This document shows positions 9,131 to 19,369 of a stretch of DNA of 64,000 nucleotides, in pieces; within the stretch, counting starts at the first letter, position 1; every line of letters starts with the position of its first letter. Position numbers and translations under genes: made by a program. Under the pieces are notes generated by a model. It was not told where the DNA came from, made no database searches, and saw only the letters and a program-made list of their open reading frames with translations. Source of the stretch: Stieleria sp. JC731 (GTDB lineage Bacteria > Planctomycetota > Planctomycetia > Pirellulales > Pirellulaceae); the NCBI RefSeq assembly GCF_020966635.1, contig NZ_JAJKFQ010000002.1, positions 62,001-126,000 of the forward strand, written 5' to 3'.

Positions 9131-9148
9131 CTAGATCAGCTGATCTAG
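9131..9148. promoter_or_regulatory. 18-bp perfect palindrome in a divergent promoter region
   Basis: CTAGATCAGCTGATCTAG is an exact 18-bp palindrome in the 168-bp gap between the divergent DUF1549 gene and the methyltransferase gene. It lies about 70 bp upstream of the methyltransferase ATG. A dimeric repressor operator is a reasonable guess, but no regulator is encoded next to it. Confidence 0.4.
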
Positions 9149-9219
9149 TTTACGACCATTCGCCCGCCAATCGAAATTATTGGCTTGGCGATTGAAAAAT
9201 TTTAGAAACGTAGCGGACG

Positions 9220-9930
9220 ATGCCCCAGATCGAAGACCCATTTTTTGAGCCCTATGATCGCGACGATGTCGCCTACGGGGAAACTCCATCGGCACCCTTG
9301 GCGGAATACCTGAAACAAATCCCCACCACCGGGGAGGCATTGGATCTAGGCGCAGGCGCCGGACGCGACACGATCGCGATGGCCAAAGCCGGGTTCAATG
9401 TCACCGCCGTTGACCTGAGCGAACGGGGAGCCGAACGCATTTTGCAACGGGCCAAACGGAAAGAAGTCCCTGAGCGAGTGCAGACCCGTGTTGCTGATGT
9501 GTGTGAATACCAGATCGAACCGGATTCGTTTGACCTGATCTGCGCGACCACTGTTCTAGATCACATCAGTGCTGCCGACGCCAAACGAGTCTGGGGCGCT
9601 ATCCTGGCAGGCTTGCGGCCCAAGGGGGCGTTGTATGTCGAAGTCCACTCGACCGAAGACCCAGGCAGTGACCAACTTCCCGGTTCACAAAGCGATGCAC
9701 CGGTCAGCGAAACTGCCGGAGCGGTGATCAATTATTTCGCGCCCAACGAACTGCTTCGCTGGGCGACAGAGACAGATGCAGACCTGCGTGTCTTACGCTA
9801 CGAAGAGCGGCTTGAATGGGACTACACGCATGGTCCAGAACACCTTCACGGTAAAGCAGTCTTGCTGGCTGTAAAGCAAGGAACTTATCCGCCGTGGTAC
9901 GGACAGCCGCCCGCATTTCCACGGCGATAG
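9220..9930 (+). CDS. Class I SAM-dependent methyltransferase (TehB/UbiE-like)
   Basis: 236 aa, cytoplasmic. The SAM-binding motif I is ALDLGAGAGRDTIAMAKAG (about 40-58), motif II is VTAVDLSE, and the acidic post-motif VADVCEYQIEPDSFDLICATTVLDHI follows. It therefore transfers a methyl group from S-adenosylmethionine to an unidentified small molecule. The C-terminal third (GAVINYFAPNELLRWA, HGKAVLLAVKQG) resembles TehB-like small-molecule methyltransferases. The substrate cannot be assigned. It is monocistronic and converges on the sulfatase gene across a 75-bp gap. Confidence 0.85.
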   Translation: MPQIEDPFFEPYDRDDVAYGETPSAPLAEYLKQIPTTGEALDLGAGAGRDTIAMAKAGFNVTAVDLSERGAERILQRAKRKEVPERVQTRVADVCEYQIEPDSFDLICATTVLDHISAADAKRVWGAILAGLRPKGALYVEVHSTEDPGSDQLPGSQSDAPVSETAGAVINYFAPNELLRWATETDADLRVLRYEERLEWDYTHGPEHLHGKAVLLAVKQGTYPPWYGQPPAFPRR

Positions 9931-10005
9931 CAGCCCATCGCTTTTCGGTTGTCGCCTATCACTCTGTTGAGGCGGCATTCTTTCCCGCTGGCTTTGCCGA
10001 GTCGA

Positions 10006-11529
10006 CTACCAAACCAAAGGCAGCTCTTCGTCGCCGGGCTGCATTCGACCAGCCGGACGCACTTCGCTGCCTTTCGTTTTTGTCAGGCGATCTCCCAATG
10101 CCTGGCGATAGTCCTCCGCCGCTGCTTCCAGTTGTGCGACGACCTCGGGATAGTCCTGCGAAACATCTTTCGTTTCACTGACGTCGTTATCCAGATCGTA
10201 CAGGGCCTTCTTTGCCATGACTTGTTTGTAGGCAACGGGCAGGCCTCCCGTTCCGCCGGGATGCCCGTCAAGTGTTCGATACTGGTGCGGGAAAACCAAC
10301 TTGAATCGCTCGTTGCGAATCGCTTGCAGCTGCCCGGCGTAAAAACAGGGGTAAGCGTCGTGTGGCGATTTGGCTTCGTCATCACCGAACATCAGCGGCC
10401 GGATGTCATGTCCATCGATTTTATGATCAGGTAGATCGGCATCGATCATCGCCGCTACTGTAGGCAACAGATCGATCGTGCTCGCAAAGGTATCACATGT
10501 TGATCCGGCAGGGATCTTACCTTTCCACCACATCACAGTCGGTTCGCGGTAGCCACCTTCCCACATTGTTCCTTTGCCTTCGCGGAGCGGCGTTGCCTTG
10601 CCAGCATGGTCTCCGTAAGACATCCATGGCCCATTGTCGCTTGTGAACACAACCAAAGTGTTTTGTTCGGCACCGATGTCTTCGATCGCACTGAGCACCT
10701 GCCCAACCGACCAATCGACTTCCATCACGACATCACCAAACAAACCTTGCCCGCTTTTACCTTCAAAGTCTTTCGAGACATAAAGTGGGACATGCACCAT
10801 TGGATGGGGCAAGTACAAAAAGAACGGCTCGTCCGCATCACGCTTAATGAAATCGACGGCACGACGAGTGAACTCCTTTGTCATCTCACGCTGATCGTCC
10901 GGTTGCACACTCTCGTTGACAATGGTCGTATTTTCGATCATTGGCAGCTCCGACCAGCTGATCGGTGCGTCCGGATTGTTGCGTCGCCTTGCGACCGAAC
11001 TCGGGTGCAACGGCCACATATCATTGCTGTATGGAATGCCGTAGTACTCGTCAAAGCCATGATTGGTTGGCAAGAACTTTGGGTTATGCCCCAAGTGCCA
11101 TTTGCCGTAGATCGCGGTTCGATAGCCTTTGCTTTTACAAATCTCCGCAAGTGTGGTTTCGTCGGCATTGATACCAATGTTCGACTTCGGTCCCAAGGCT
11201 CCCGAGATGCCGATACGTTTGTGGAAGCAACCGGTTAGTAGTGCAGAACGCGATGCGCTACAAACGGCTGACGAAACACAAAAGTCGGTGAACTTCCGAC
11301 CTTCGGCAGCCATCCGATCCAGATTGGGTGTCGGATACGCGGTTGAACCGAACGGATTGATGTCGGCATAGCCCATGTCATCGATGAATATCACGACAAC
11401 GTTTGGCAAAGTGTCCTCCGCGGCAGCGTGTCGCTGGACGGTAAACATCGCGGTTATGGCGGCAAGGCACCCTAATAACCGAGCCATCGGTGGGGCGAAA
11501 TATTTCGCAGTCGGTGGGATTGATTTCAT
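10006..11529 (-). CDS. Secreted sulfatase (arylsulfatase family S1)
   Basis: 507 aa. It hydrolyses sulfate esters, probably of marine polysaccharides, in the periplasm or outside the cell. A signal peptide precedes AAAEDTLPN. The active site is complete: FIDDMGY for metal binding, C90-S-A-S-R for the formylglycine precursor cysteine, GKWHLGH, and FTSDNGPW. The C-terminal part has the NERFKLVFPHQY and LYDLDNDVSETKDV stretches usual in S1 sulfatases. The start was placed at ATG 11529, which gives a proper signal peptide; the open frame continues upstream without a better start. Maturation needs a formylglycine-generating enzyme; the FGE-fold gene near 46 kb seems unsuited because it lacks the cysteine pair. 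Confidence 0.92.
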   Translation of the reverse strand: MKSIPPTAKYFAPPMARLLGCLAAITAMFTVQRHAAAEDTLPNVVVIFIDDMGYADINPFGSTAYPTPNLDRMAAEGRKFTDFCVSSAVCSASRSALLTGCFHKRIGISGALGPKSNIGINADETTLAEICKSKGYRTAIYGKWHLGHNPKFLPTNHGFDEYYGIPYSNDMWPLHPSSVARRRNNPDAPISWSELPMIENTTIVNESVQPDDQREMTKEFTRRAVDFIKRDADEPFFLYLPHPMVHVPLYVSKDFEGKSGQGLFGDVVMEVDWSVGQVLSAIEDIGAEQNTLVVFTSDNGPWMSYGDHAGKATPLREGKGTMWEGGYREPTVMWWKGKIPAGSTCDTFASTIDLLPTVAAMIDADLPDHKIDGHDIRPLMFGDDEAKSPHDAYPCFYAGQLQAIRNERFKLVFPHQYRTLDGHPGGTGGLPVAYKQVMAKKALYDLDNDVSETKDVSQDYPEVVAQLEAAAEDYRQALGDRLTKTKGSEVRPAGRMQPGDEELPLVW

Positions 11530-11821
11530 AGCGTGAAAGGTCAATGTATTAGCGTCGGAATTCGTAAGAAACGCTGTCGGCACACCGCATCGCGTCGACA
11601 ACAAGGCCGGCTATCATGTGCCGAAAAACCAGATCGATCCTCTATCTATAACAAACGCCTGCGACAGGTGTAGCAGGCCTATTCAATCGTGCCAGCAGCC
11701 GCATCGGAAGCAGCAAGGCAATTGAGTTTGCTAGAGGTTCAAATCTGGCAAACCAGCAATCTGCGGGCGTCTACTCGGACGCTACCAGTATACAGAGATT
11801 CCAAATAAAGAAGGATTTGCA
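11530..11821. other. Divergent intergenic region between sulfatase and recQ
   Basis: This 292-bp gap must hold the promoters of both divergent genes. A short hairpin (GCCTGC...GCAGGC, 11657-11678) is visible. I see no recognisable operator or -35/-10 pair. The recQ ribosome site AAGGA ends a few bases before ATG 11822. Confidence 0.5.
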
Positions 11822-13750
11822 ATGGAGATTGCTGCAAAGGAATCGCTTGATCGCGCGAAAGCCGTTCTAAACGACACGTTTCAGCTCGATGAATTTCGTG
11901 CCGGCCAAGCCGATGTGATCTCGCGGCTACTGGATGGAAAAAACGTCGCCGCGGTCTTTCCCACCGGGGGCGGGAAAAGTCTTTGCTACCAGTTACCCAG
12001 CCAAATGATCGACGGCACGACGGTCGTTGTGTCGCCGCTGATCGCATTGATGAAAGACCAATGTGATGCGTTGGCCGCCCGAGGTATCGCGGCGGCGAGA
12101 CTTGATTCATCATTGAGCGACCAGGAATTCAGCACCGCCGTTCGCGGAATTCGCGACGGTTCAATCAAACTGCTGTACGTCGCGCCAGAAAGATTCTTCA
12201 ACGAGCGATTCATTGCCACGATTGGTTCGCTGAACGTCGGCCTTTTTGCTGTCGATGAAGCCCATTGCATCAGCCAATGGGGACATAACTTTCGCCCTGA
12301 CTATTTGAAGCTTGCCGAACTTGCAAAACGTCTGAACGCCGGTCGAATCTTGGCTCTGACAGCGACGGCCACGCCGGCAGTTTTGGACGACATCCGAAAA
12401 GCGTTTGACATAGCCGACGATAATGCGATCTGCACGCCATTCCATCGTCCCAACCTTCGAATCCGCAGCTCGGTACTATCTGATGCGGAACACTACGCAA
12501 AACTGCGTGAACGTCTGATCGGCCGGCCACCGGGCGCAACGCTCGTCTATGTTTCCAAACAAAAAACCGCGGAAGAAATCGCCGAAAAGCTAACCGACGA
12601 TGGCACCGAGGCGGTGGCCTATCATGCCGGAATGACTGCCGAAGATCGCACCGAGATTCAACAGCAGTTCATCGAGTCAGAAAACGGAGTAGTCATCGCA
12701 ACAATTGCATTTGGAATGGGTATCGATAAGCCCAATATCCGATACGTCTATCACTTCAATCCGCCACAATCGCTCGAAGCGTACGCACAAGAAATCGGTC
12801 GCGCCGGGCGTGACGGCCAACCGGCGACCTGTGAACTGTTACTCGTGCCGGAAGATCGTGTTGTCTTAGAAAACTTTACGTTTGGTGATACGCCAAGCCG
12901 TCATGGTGTCGGTCGCCTGATCGACTTTTTGATCGGACAACCCGAAGAGTTTCATCTTTCGCATTACAAGTTGTCATTCGAGACAGACATTCGGCTTCTT
13001 GTCGTTCGCACTTTGTTGACTTACTTGGAACTGGACGGCTATCTGGAATCAACATCGCCTCGCTATGACACCTACAAGATTCACCCGCTGGTGACTTCAC
13101 AAGCGATCCTTAAAAACTTTGATGGTGAACGCCGTGAATTTCTAGCCGAACTGCTAGGGCAATTCACCAAAGGCCGCAAATACTTTCTGCTCAACATGGC
13201 TGCGGCTTGCAAAGCGATGAAACAGCCACGTTCGCGTCTGGTCAAGGCGATCGACTTCATGGCCGCACAAAACTGGATCGAAGTCAAAGTTCAAGACCTC
13301 GTTCACGGTTATCGCTGGAAACGCCCCATCGATCAACCAAAGATCTTGGCCGATGAATATTTCGATCGCGTGACCGCTAGAGAGGCCTCGCAAGTTGATC
13401 GGATCGACAACGTGTTTCAGATCGCACGGGCGCAACAATGCCAAGCCCAACTGCTGGCAGCACATTTCGGTCAACCGATGGATGCCGATTGTGGTCAGTG
13501 CAGCTATTGCATCGGCGACGGCCCATTCACGATTCCGCCGCTAAAATCCCGCAAGATCGGCGATTCGGCGCATCGTGCACTTGAACAAGTCGTCAACGAG
13601 TATCCAGATCATTTCACAACCGCCCGACAACGGGCTCGCTTCCTATGCGGTTTGTCGTCTCCAAAGATGGTACGCTCTCGTCTTTCACGGCATGCCAGTT
13701 TCGGCGTCTGTGAACAGATTCCATTCGAAGACGTCTTGAAACAAGTTTGA
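11822..13750 (+). CDS. recQ: ATP-dependent DNA helicase RecQ
   Basis: 642 aa. It is a 3'-5' superfamily-2 helicase for recombination and fork repair. Helicase motifs are in order: Q-motif region [14 protein letters not shown], Walker A PTGGGKS (47-53), [25 protein letters not shown], and motif [12 protein letters not shown]. The RecQ zinc site has four cysteines (C...C-GQ-C-SY-C near 540-565). The C-terminal ~100 residues look like a winged-helix remainder; a classical HRDC domain is not obvious. An AAGGA ribosome site precedes ATG 11822. The downstream nagB starts 1 bp after the recQ stop, so the helicase and two amino-sugar genes form one transcription unit. Confidence 0.95.
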   Translation: MEIAAKESLDRAKAVLNDTFQLDEFRAGQADVISRLLDGKNVAAVFPTGGGKSLCYQLPSQMIDGTTVVVSPLIALMKDQCDALAARGIAAARLDSSLSDQEFSTAVRGIRDGSIKLLYVAPERFFNERFIATIGSLNVGLFAVDEAHCISQWGHNFRPDYLKLAELAKRLNAGRILALTATATPAVLDDIRKAFDIADDNAICTPFHRPNLRIRSSVLSDAEHYAKLRERLIGRPPGATLVYVSKQKTAEEIAEKLTDDGTEAVAYHAGMTAEDRTEIQQQFIESENGVVIATIAFGMGIDKPNIRYVYHFNPPQSLEAYAQEIGRAGRDGQPATCELLLVPEDRVVLENFTFGDTPSRHGVGRLIDFLIGQPEEFHLSHYKLSFETDIRLLVVRTLLTYLELDGYLESTSPRYDTYKIHPLVTSQAILKNFDGERREFLAELLGQFTKGRKYFLLNMAAACKAMKQPRSRLVKAIDFMAAQNWIEVKVQDLVHGYRWKRPIDQPKILADEYFDRVTAREASQVDRIDNVFQIARAQQCQAQLLAAHFGQPMDADCGQCSYCIGDGPFTIPPLKSRKIGDSAHRALEQVVNEYPDHFTTARQRARFLCGLSSPKMVRSRLSRHASFGVCEQIPFEDVLKQV

Positions 13751-13751
13751 A

Positions 13752-14516
13752 ATGAAAACCGTCATCGCGCCGAGCGCAAAAGAAATGGGGCGTTACGCCG
13801 CCGAACACGCTGCCGCCAACCTCCGGCAAGCGATCGCCGAAAAAGGCAAAGCGGCCATGATCGTCGCCACAGGTGCGTCACAGTTCGAAGTCTTGGCGAA
13901 TCTCGTCGATCAACCCGGAATCGATTGGTCATGCGTTGACGGATTCCATCTTGACGAATACGTCGGGATCGACGCCAACCACCCAGCTTCATTCTGCCGC
14001 TATCTGCGTGAACGCTTTGTCGACAAAGTGCAACTCGCATCGTTTCATTACCTCGACGGCTCGGCAGATCCGCTCGACACAATCCGCGCCGCAGCCAAAG
14101 CAATCTCAGAAGTCGAAATCGACGTGGCAATGGTTGGCATCGGAGAAAACGGGCACTTGGCATTCAACGATCCGCCAGCGGATTTTGAAACGGTTCATCC
14201 TTATCTTCTCGTTGAACTGGATGAACCCTGTCGCCAACAGCAGGTTGGCGAAGGCTGGTTCAAAACGCTTGATGATGTCCCCACACATGCGATCAGCATG
14301 TCGGTGAGGCAGATTCTGAAATCTAAATTCATCTACTGCAGCGTTCCTGATGAACGAAAATCGGAAGCCGTTCGCAACACCATCGCCGGCCCCGTATCGC
14401 CAAACGTTCCGGCTAGCATCCTGACCGAACACAACGCAACGACATTGATTGTCGATGAAGCCGCGGCCAGCCAAATCCCTGCCGAAACTGCTGCTTCGCT
14501 GGAGCACATCCTGTGA
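13752..14516 (+). CDS. nagB: Glucosamine-6-phosphate deaminase/isomerase
   Basis: 254 aa. It converts glucosamine-6-phosphate to fructose-6-phosphate and ammonia. Family motifs are [10 protein letters not shown] (phosphate-binding loop), [10 protein letters not shown] with the catalytic Asp, and [14 protein letters not shown] with the catalytic His and Glu region. The length is normal for the short bacterial NagB. It starts 1 bp after the recQ stop, and its TGA overlaps the nagA GTG start by 4 bp (GTGA). Together with nagA it channels N-acetylglucosamine-6-phosphate into glycolysis. The enzyme assignment is secure. Confidence 0.95.
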   Translation: MKTVIAPSAKEMGRYAAEHAAANLRQAIAEKGKAAMIVATGASQFEVLANLVDQPGIDWSCVDGFHLDEYVGIDANHPASFCRYLRERFVDKVQLASFHYLDGSADPLDTIRAAAKAISEVEIDVAMVGIGENGHLAFNDPPADFETVHPYLLVELDEPCRQQQVGEGWFKTLDDVPTHAISMSVRQILKSKFIYCSVPDERKSEAVRNTIAGPVSPNVPASILTEHNATTLIVDEAAASQIPAETAASLEHIL

Positions 14517-15430
14517 ACGGCTTTATCGATTTACAGGTCAATGGCTATGCGGGAGTCGACTTTAACAGCGATGACTTGGCGATCGAAGACATCGCCGCCG
14601 TCTGTGACAAACTAAAAACAGTCGGCACCGCCGTCTTTCTGCCAACAATCATCACTGCCGATCTGGACGCGATGCAGTCCCGTATCGCCAAAATTGCAGA
14701 TGCGATCGAATCTGACCCGAGCGTCGCCGCCATGATGGGCGGGATTCATGTCGAGGGACCGTTTATAAGCTGTGAAGCCGGATATATCGGTGCCCATCCG
14801 GCGGATGCGGCGTGTGACGCAACCGAAGATGCGATTTCGCGACTGCTGGATGCCGGTCGTGGATACATTCGATTGGTTACGCTAGCCCCTGAAGTCGCGG
14901 GCGCGGTCTCGGCTACCAAACGTCTCGCTGACCAGGGTATCACTGTCGCTGGTGGTCACAGCAATGCAACGCTCGATCAACTTCATGCTGCGATCGACGC
15001 CGGGATGACCATGTTCACGCACTTGGGAAACGGGTGCCCCGTCACAATGCACCGCCACGACAACATTATCAATCGTGTGCTGGCATGTGCCGATCAGCTT
15101 AGGATCTCGTTCATTGCCGACGGCCATCATGTCCCGTGGTTCGCGATGCGCAACTACATGAACAACATCCCCGATCAGAACATCATCATCGTCACCGACG
15201 CGATTAGCGCCGCCGGACTGGGGCCGGGCAAGCATCGCTTGGCTGACCAGTGGGTCGAAGTTGATCCTTCACTGGCCGCATGGGGCGAAGGCCGAAAACA
15301 ATTCGCTGGCTGCGCCACCGAAATGCCACGCATGGTCACGATGCTCATGGAACAAAAGATTGCGAGTGAAGACCAAATCAAACGATGGACGGTTGACAAT
15401 CCTGCCAGAGTGCTTGGCATCCCTGTCTAG
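14513..15430 (+). CDS. nagA: N-acetylglucosamine-6-phosphate deacetylase
   Basis: 305 aa, a somewhat short member of the amidohydrolase NagA family (usually about 370-390 aa). It removes acetate from GlcNAc-6-phosphate, supplying the substrate of NagB. Landmarks are the N-terminal [26 protein letters not shown] with the metal-ligand Glu, [20 protein letters not shown], and [16 protein letters not shown] with the catalytic Asp. The missing length is the N-terminal beta-sandwich part, because the protein begins right at the barrel; this is seen in some planctomycete homologues. GTG 14513 overlaps the nagB stop, which argues that this is the true start. Confidence 0.92.
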   Translation: MNGFIDLQVNGYAGVDFNSDDLAIEDIAAVCDKLKTVGTAVFLPTIITADLDAMQSRIAKIADAIESDPSVAAMMGGIHVEGPFISCEAGYIGAHPADAACDATEDAISRLLDAGRGYIRLVTLAPEVAGAVSATKRLADQGITVAGGHSNATLDQLHAAIDAGMTMFTHLGNGCPVTMHRHDNIINRVLACADQLRISFIADGHHVPWFAMRNYMNNIPDQNIIIVTDAISAAGLGPGKHRLADQWVEVDPSLAAWGEGRKQFAGCATEMPRMVTMLMEQKIASEDQIKRWTVDNPARVLGIPV

Positions 15431-15532
15431 GCTTCAATCGCAGTCACAAAACCCTCTCGAAGCGGCAACGTTCAAAGGCGAGTCGTTGCCTGATATTTGG
15501 CAGTACAAAGCAATCTCTTTACGCGCAAACAA

Positions 15533-15572
15533 AAACGGCGGGTGAACCAACACCTCGCCGTTTCGCTTTTTT
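15533..15572 (+). terminator. Rho-independent terminator after nagA
   Basis: A GC-rich stem (AAACGGCGGGTG paired with CACCTCGCCGTTT, with one bulged T) encloses a 6-nt loop and is followed by CGCTTTTTT. It lies about 100 bp after nagA and also just after the minus-strand protease stop at 15598, so it may serve both directions. Confidence 0.8.
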
Positions 15573-15597
15573 ATAGAAATGCTGCCTTGCGGCGAGT

Positions 15598-17697
15598 CTA
15601 GTTTTTGACCAACTGCTGACGCTGAAGACCGGTGATGTAATCACTCAAAATGCTCAACACTTCGCGGTTGTAGAAGTCGTCTCGGAAGACCTCTTGATCG
15701 CTCTGCTGATTCAGCTCTTCTTTTTCCTGTTCTTTCTGTGCGTCCAACTGCTTACGTCGTGCCAAGAACTCCTCTTCATTCAGTGGAACGCGTTTCTCTT
15801 CTTTCTGCTTGATGAACAGAGCAATGCGGCGGATCCGATCCAAAAACTCGTCATCGCCTTGGACACGAGCTTCTGACTTTTGCCGAAGCTCAGTCAACAA
15901 ACCCGCAGGAACGAACTTGTAAATGTCATGCCGAACACCGTTGATACGGTCGGCTTCAAGAGCGTAGGGCAAGTCGCCTTCGGCAACATCAAAGTTCTGA
16001 GTGAAACTAGGAAGAATGATGTCCGCTGACACACCATCCCGCTGGGTGCTTTTACCGTCGGGAAGGTAGAACTGCTGCAAGGTAACTTTCAATGCACCGT
16101 AGTTGTCACGGTTGGTGGTGAAAAGACCTTCGGCGAGATTCATCAGGGTCTGAACGGTGCCTTTGCCGTGCGTCGCAGGATCACCGACGATGATGCCGCG
16201 ATGATAGTCTTGGATCGCTCCGGCAAAAATTTCACTTGCACTCGCACTGAACTTGCTGGTCAGCACAACTAACGGACCACTCCAAACGGTGCCTGAATCT
16301 TCATCGTTGTACTGCTGAACGTCATCGTTGCTGTCTTTGACTTGGACGACCGGGCCGCGATCAATGAACAGTCCGGTCAGGTTGATTGCTTCGGTTAGCG
16401 ATCCGCCACCGTTGCGGCTCAGGTCGATCACGACACCCTCAACGCCCTTCGACTTGAAGTCCATCAGGATGTTGCGAACGTCACGTGTGCTGCTGCGGAA
16501 ATCAGGGCGGTTTTCACGAGCACCGTCCATATCCATGTAGAAGCTTGGCAGATTGATAAAGCCAACCTTACGGGTCGTTCCGTCTTCCATCGTGTGATCG
16601 ATGACTTGGCCGCGAGCGGCAGAAGTTGCCAACTCGACGTTAGCCCGTTTGATCTTGTAAACCTTGGTTTCACCTTTGCCGCCTGGCTTGACGCCCAAAC
16701 GAACGATGGTGCCAGCATTCCCTCGAATCATGCTGACAACTTCTTTCAGCGGCATTTCGACGATGTCGACCATTGGGCCGTCATCACCTTGGCCAACGGT
16801 CACGATGATATCGTCGGCTTGCAAACGCTTATCCAGGTCAGCGGCACCACCGGGAATGACTTGCATGACCACGGTCTTGCCGTCTTTCTCGCGAAGGGCT
16901 GCACCGATGCCTTGCAATTTCAGTCGCATCGAAATCAAGAAGTCGTTGTATGTCGATGGCGACATGTAACTGCTGTGCGGATCGAACGCGCTGGTCACCG
17001 CAGTCAGATAGGCTTCCAGCAGGTCATCTGAGCTGTACGTTTTGAAACGGCGTGCGTATCGCTGATATCGACGACGCAGCACATCACGCGGGTCTTCTTC
17101 TTCGGCGTTTGCGTCAGCATCGTCATCGGGGCTGTCGTTGTCCGAATCACGGAGGTCCAACAGCGTGTATTTGATCTGACGTCGCCAACGCTCGCGAGCT
17201 TCTTCGGGAGTCGTCGCGAACTTTGTCTCATCCGCATCAACGATGATGTACTCGTCTTTGTCGTAGTCAAACTCTGTATCGAGTAGCTCCAACGCGACAT
17301 CCACGCGCTCATCAACACGGTCGATGTAGCGTTTGAAAACTTTGTACGCCAGCTGCAAATCGCCCATCTTCACCATGTCATCGATCGAATCCTTTTCCTT
17401 CTTAAATTCGTCGATGTCGGACTGATAGAAGTACAGCTTCAACGGGTCGAATCGTTCGATGAAAAGATCGAGTGCGCGTTCGCTGATTCGATCGTCAAGC
17501 TTGTCCCCCGAAACATGGAATCGTTCCATTCGCCTTGAGATGATCTTGGCGATCAGACGATCTTGCACGGACGACTGGTACGAACCGTCAGTAGCGAGCG
17601 GCGTGTCCTGGGCGACTACGGAATCCGTCGTGCAGGCCACGGCGATCGAAATAAGGATGGCGGTTGTTATTGCGCCCAGTCGTCGCTGAAGAACCAT
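15598..17697 (-). CDS. C-terminal (tail-specific) processing protease, Prc/Tsp-like
   Basis: 699 aa, periplasmic serine protease of family S41. A signal peptide (AILISIAVACTTDSVVAQ) is followed by an N-terminal helical domain, a PDZ domain (about 245-340; LQGIGAALREKDGKTVVMQVIPGGAA), and the protease core: GVVIDLSRNGGG, the catalytic serine in SASASEIFAGAIQDY, and the lysine in ATHGKGTVQTL. The C-terminal ~130 residues are the charged DUF3340-like tail typical of E. coli Tsp. An acidic insert rich in Asp/Glu sits near 190-205. It lies downstream of an HtrA-like protease on the same strand (195-bp gap). It probably trims envelope proteins by recognising their C-termini. Confidence 0.93.
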   Translation of the reverse strand: MVLQRRLGAITTAILISIAVACTTDSVVAQDTPLATDGSYQSSVQDRLIAKIISRRMERFHVSGDKLDDRISERALDLFIERFDPLKLYFYQSDIDEFKKEKDSIDDMVKMGDLQLAYKVFKRYIDRVDERVDVALELLDTEFDYDKDEYIIVDADETKFATTPEEARERWRRQIKYTLLDLRDSDNDSPDDDADANAEEEDPRDVLRRRYQRYARRFKTYSSDDLLEAYLTAVTSAFDPHSSYMSPSTYNDFLISMRLKLQGIGAALREKDGKTVVMQVIPGGAADLDKRLQADDIIVTVGQGDDGPMVDIVEMPLKEVVSMIRGNAGTIVRLGVKPGGKGETKVYKIKRANVELATSAARGQVIDHTMEDGTTRKVGFINLPSFYMDMDGARENRPDFRSSTRDVRNILMDFKSKGVEGVVIDLSRNGGGSLTEAINLTGLFIDRGPVVQVKDSNDDVQQYNDEDSGTVWSGPLVVLTSKFSASASEIFAGAIQDYHRGIIVGDPATHGKGTVQTLMNLAEGLFTTNRDNYGALKVTLQQFYLPDGKSTQRDGVSADIILPSFTQNFDVAEGDLPYALEADRINGVRHDIYKFVPAGLLTELRQKSEARVQGDDEFLDRIRRIALFIKQKEEKRVPLNEEEFLARRKQLDAQKEQEKEELNQQSDQEVFRDDFYNREVLSILSDYITGLQRQQLVKN

Positions 17698-17891
17698 ATG
17701 TATCTACCCAAAGGTCGAGGGGGATTTGTTTCGATGGAATGGTAGGAAAGTGGCGAAATCCAGGCAATGTTGGTTTCTTCCGCAAAATTTGCGGCTGACC
17801 GCCAATGCTTCCTTCTCAGCAGAACGCGGTGCGTCGCGTTTCACTCGCCTAACCCACCATCCATTGATCCACACGCATTACTTTACCAGTT

Positions 17892-19217
17892 TCACTTTAC
17901 TCCCGTCGGGTCATCGACGGTCGCCAATTGGACGTTAAGTTCGACAAGTTTTCCGTTTCGCCGTACCACGATTGGGTGATCGGAGCCAATTTTCTGACGT
18001 TCGATTGCCCGCTGGAGGGCTGTCGAATCTCGAACCTGCTCACCGGCGAACTCCACAATCACGTCCAGACGCTCGATTCCGGCCTTTTCCGCGACCGAGT
18101 CTTTGATCACTTGATAGACCAAAATCCCCGAATACGGGGGCAAATCGAACTGCTTGGCGATCCTCGGCTTCAAGTCCACCAATGTCGTTCCGATGGCGGC
18201 TCGCCGAACCTCACCATGCTTATCAAGTTCATCAGCGATCCAAATCGCTTGATTGATCGGGACCGCAAACCCGACGCCTTGGTAATAGCCCGTTCGGGTC
18301 GCGATCGCGGTACTGATCCCGATCATCCGACCGTTGAGGTCAATCAAAGCGCCACCGGAATTGCCAGGATTAATGGCCGCATCGGTCTGAAGCATGTTGC
18401 TACGCGGAATCCGTTCGATATGCCGGTCTTTGCCGCTGATGATTCCCGCGCTGACAGTTGCTTGCAATTTGAAGGGGCTACCGATCGCTAATACCCAGTC
18501 GCCGATTTCCAAACTATCCGAGTCACCGACCTCGATCGGTTGCAGCAGTTCGTTCTTTTTGATGCGAACGATTCCGATGTCGCTGTCAGGATCACCTCGA
18601 AAAACTTCGGCGTCGAACCATGTCTCGTCGGGCATCTGAACGACGATCCGCGATGCATCCTTGATAACGTGGTTATTGGTCACGATCAGGCCATCGGCAG
18701 AAAGGACAACGCCGGACCCCAGTCCGGTCAGCTTGTCCGGGTTGGGCGGCAAGTCGCTCGATGGTGGTGGCACAGTGGGGATCTCGTGATGTTCCAGCAG
18801 TGGCAGCGGCGGTTCGTCGGACTCTTCTTCGGAATCTTCGGCTGCGTCTTTGGCTTCACCCTGACCATAGGCGAACAGTACGACGACCGAACCGGTAGCA
18901 CGTTTGGCAGCCATGCGAAACGCAAGCGAAAGCGCCCGAGGTCCTGCCTGAACCGCGGCAATCAAGTCGGCATCCGTTGTCGACTCGGCCAAAGGCCTCA
19001 CCGAATCGGCAGAAGCGGTTCCGCTATCTGCATCAGCATCTCGCACGCGCTCGCCAACATCGGCGGGTTCAGAGGCCACTCCGCCAGATTCGTCTTTGGG
19101 AGTCTCGGCAGCGATGACTCTGCCTCCCAAAATGGCTGGATCGGAAAGGCAAAGCCCCAGCAACGTGCTGACAAGCCAGGAAAACACGAGCGCCGTCAAA
19201 ATTCGCGATAGCTGCAT
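17892..19217 (-). CDS. HtrA/Deg-like periplasmic serine protease with PDZ domain
   Basis: 441 aa. An N-terminal signal/anchor (LTALVFSWLVSTLLGLCLS) is followed by a ~130-residue acidic, Pro-rich linker and a trypsin-like domain with the full triad: His in VTNNHVI, Asp in DSDIGIVRI, Ser in AAINPGNSGGALI. One C-terminal PDZ domain (SGILVYQVIKDSVAEKAGI) follows. It is expected to degrade or chaperone misfolded envelope proteins. Deg-type proteases often have two PDZ domains; this one has only one, as in DegS-like proteins, so a signalling protease is possible. It is divergent from the thymidine phosphorylase gene. Confidence 0.92.
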   Translation of the reverse strand: MQLSRILTALVFSWLVSTLLGLCLSDPAILGGRVIAAETPKDESGGVASEPADVGERVRDADADSGTASADSVRPLAESTTDADLIAAVQAGPRALSLAFRMAAKRATGSVVVLFAYGQGEAKDAAEDSEEESDEPPLPLLEHHEIPTVPPPSSDLPPNPDKLTGLGSGVVLSADGLIVTNNHVIKDASRIVVQMPDETWFDAEVFRGDPDSDIGIVRIKKNELLQPIEVGDSDSLEIGDWVLAIGSPFKLQATVSAGIISGKDRHIERIPRSNMLQTDAAINPGNSGGALIDLNGRMIGISTAIATRTGYYQGVGFAVPINQAIWIADELDKHGEVRRAAIGTTLVDLKPRIAKQFDLPPYSGILVYQVIKDSVAEKAGIERLDVIVEFAGEQVRDSTALQRAIERQKIGSDHPIVVRRNGKLVELNVQLATVDDPTGVK

Positions 19218-19369
19218 AGTTCAATCCATTTCGGTCGAGACGATCGGTCATTCACAGTCCACACCTTTGTGGGGCGTGGCACGGAACGGACCGTCGTTGA
19301 ATAATTTGTCACGTTTACCAACGTTTGACGATTTGCACTATAACCTTCCCAACAACCCCAGTCATCCGA

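Noticed and set aside
10606-11238. 210-codon plus-strand frame
   Set aside because: Antisense to the sulfatase coding sequence; no family resemblance.
18540-19211. 223-codon plus-strand frame
   Set aside because: Antisense shadow of the HtrA-like protease, with low-complexity composition.
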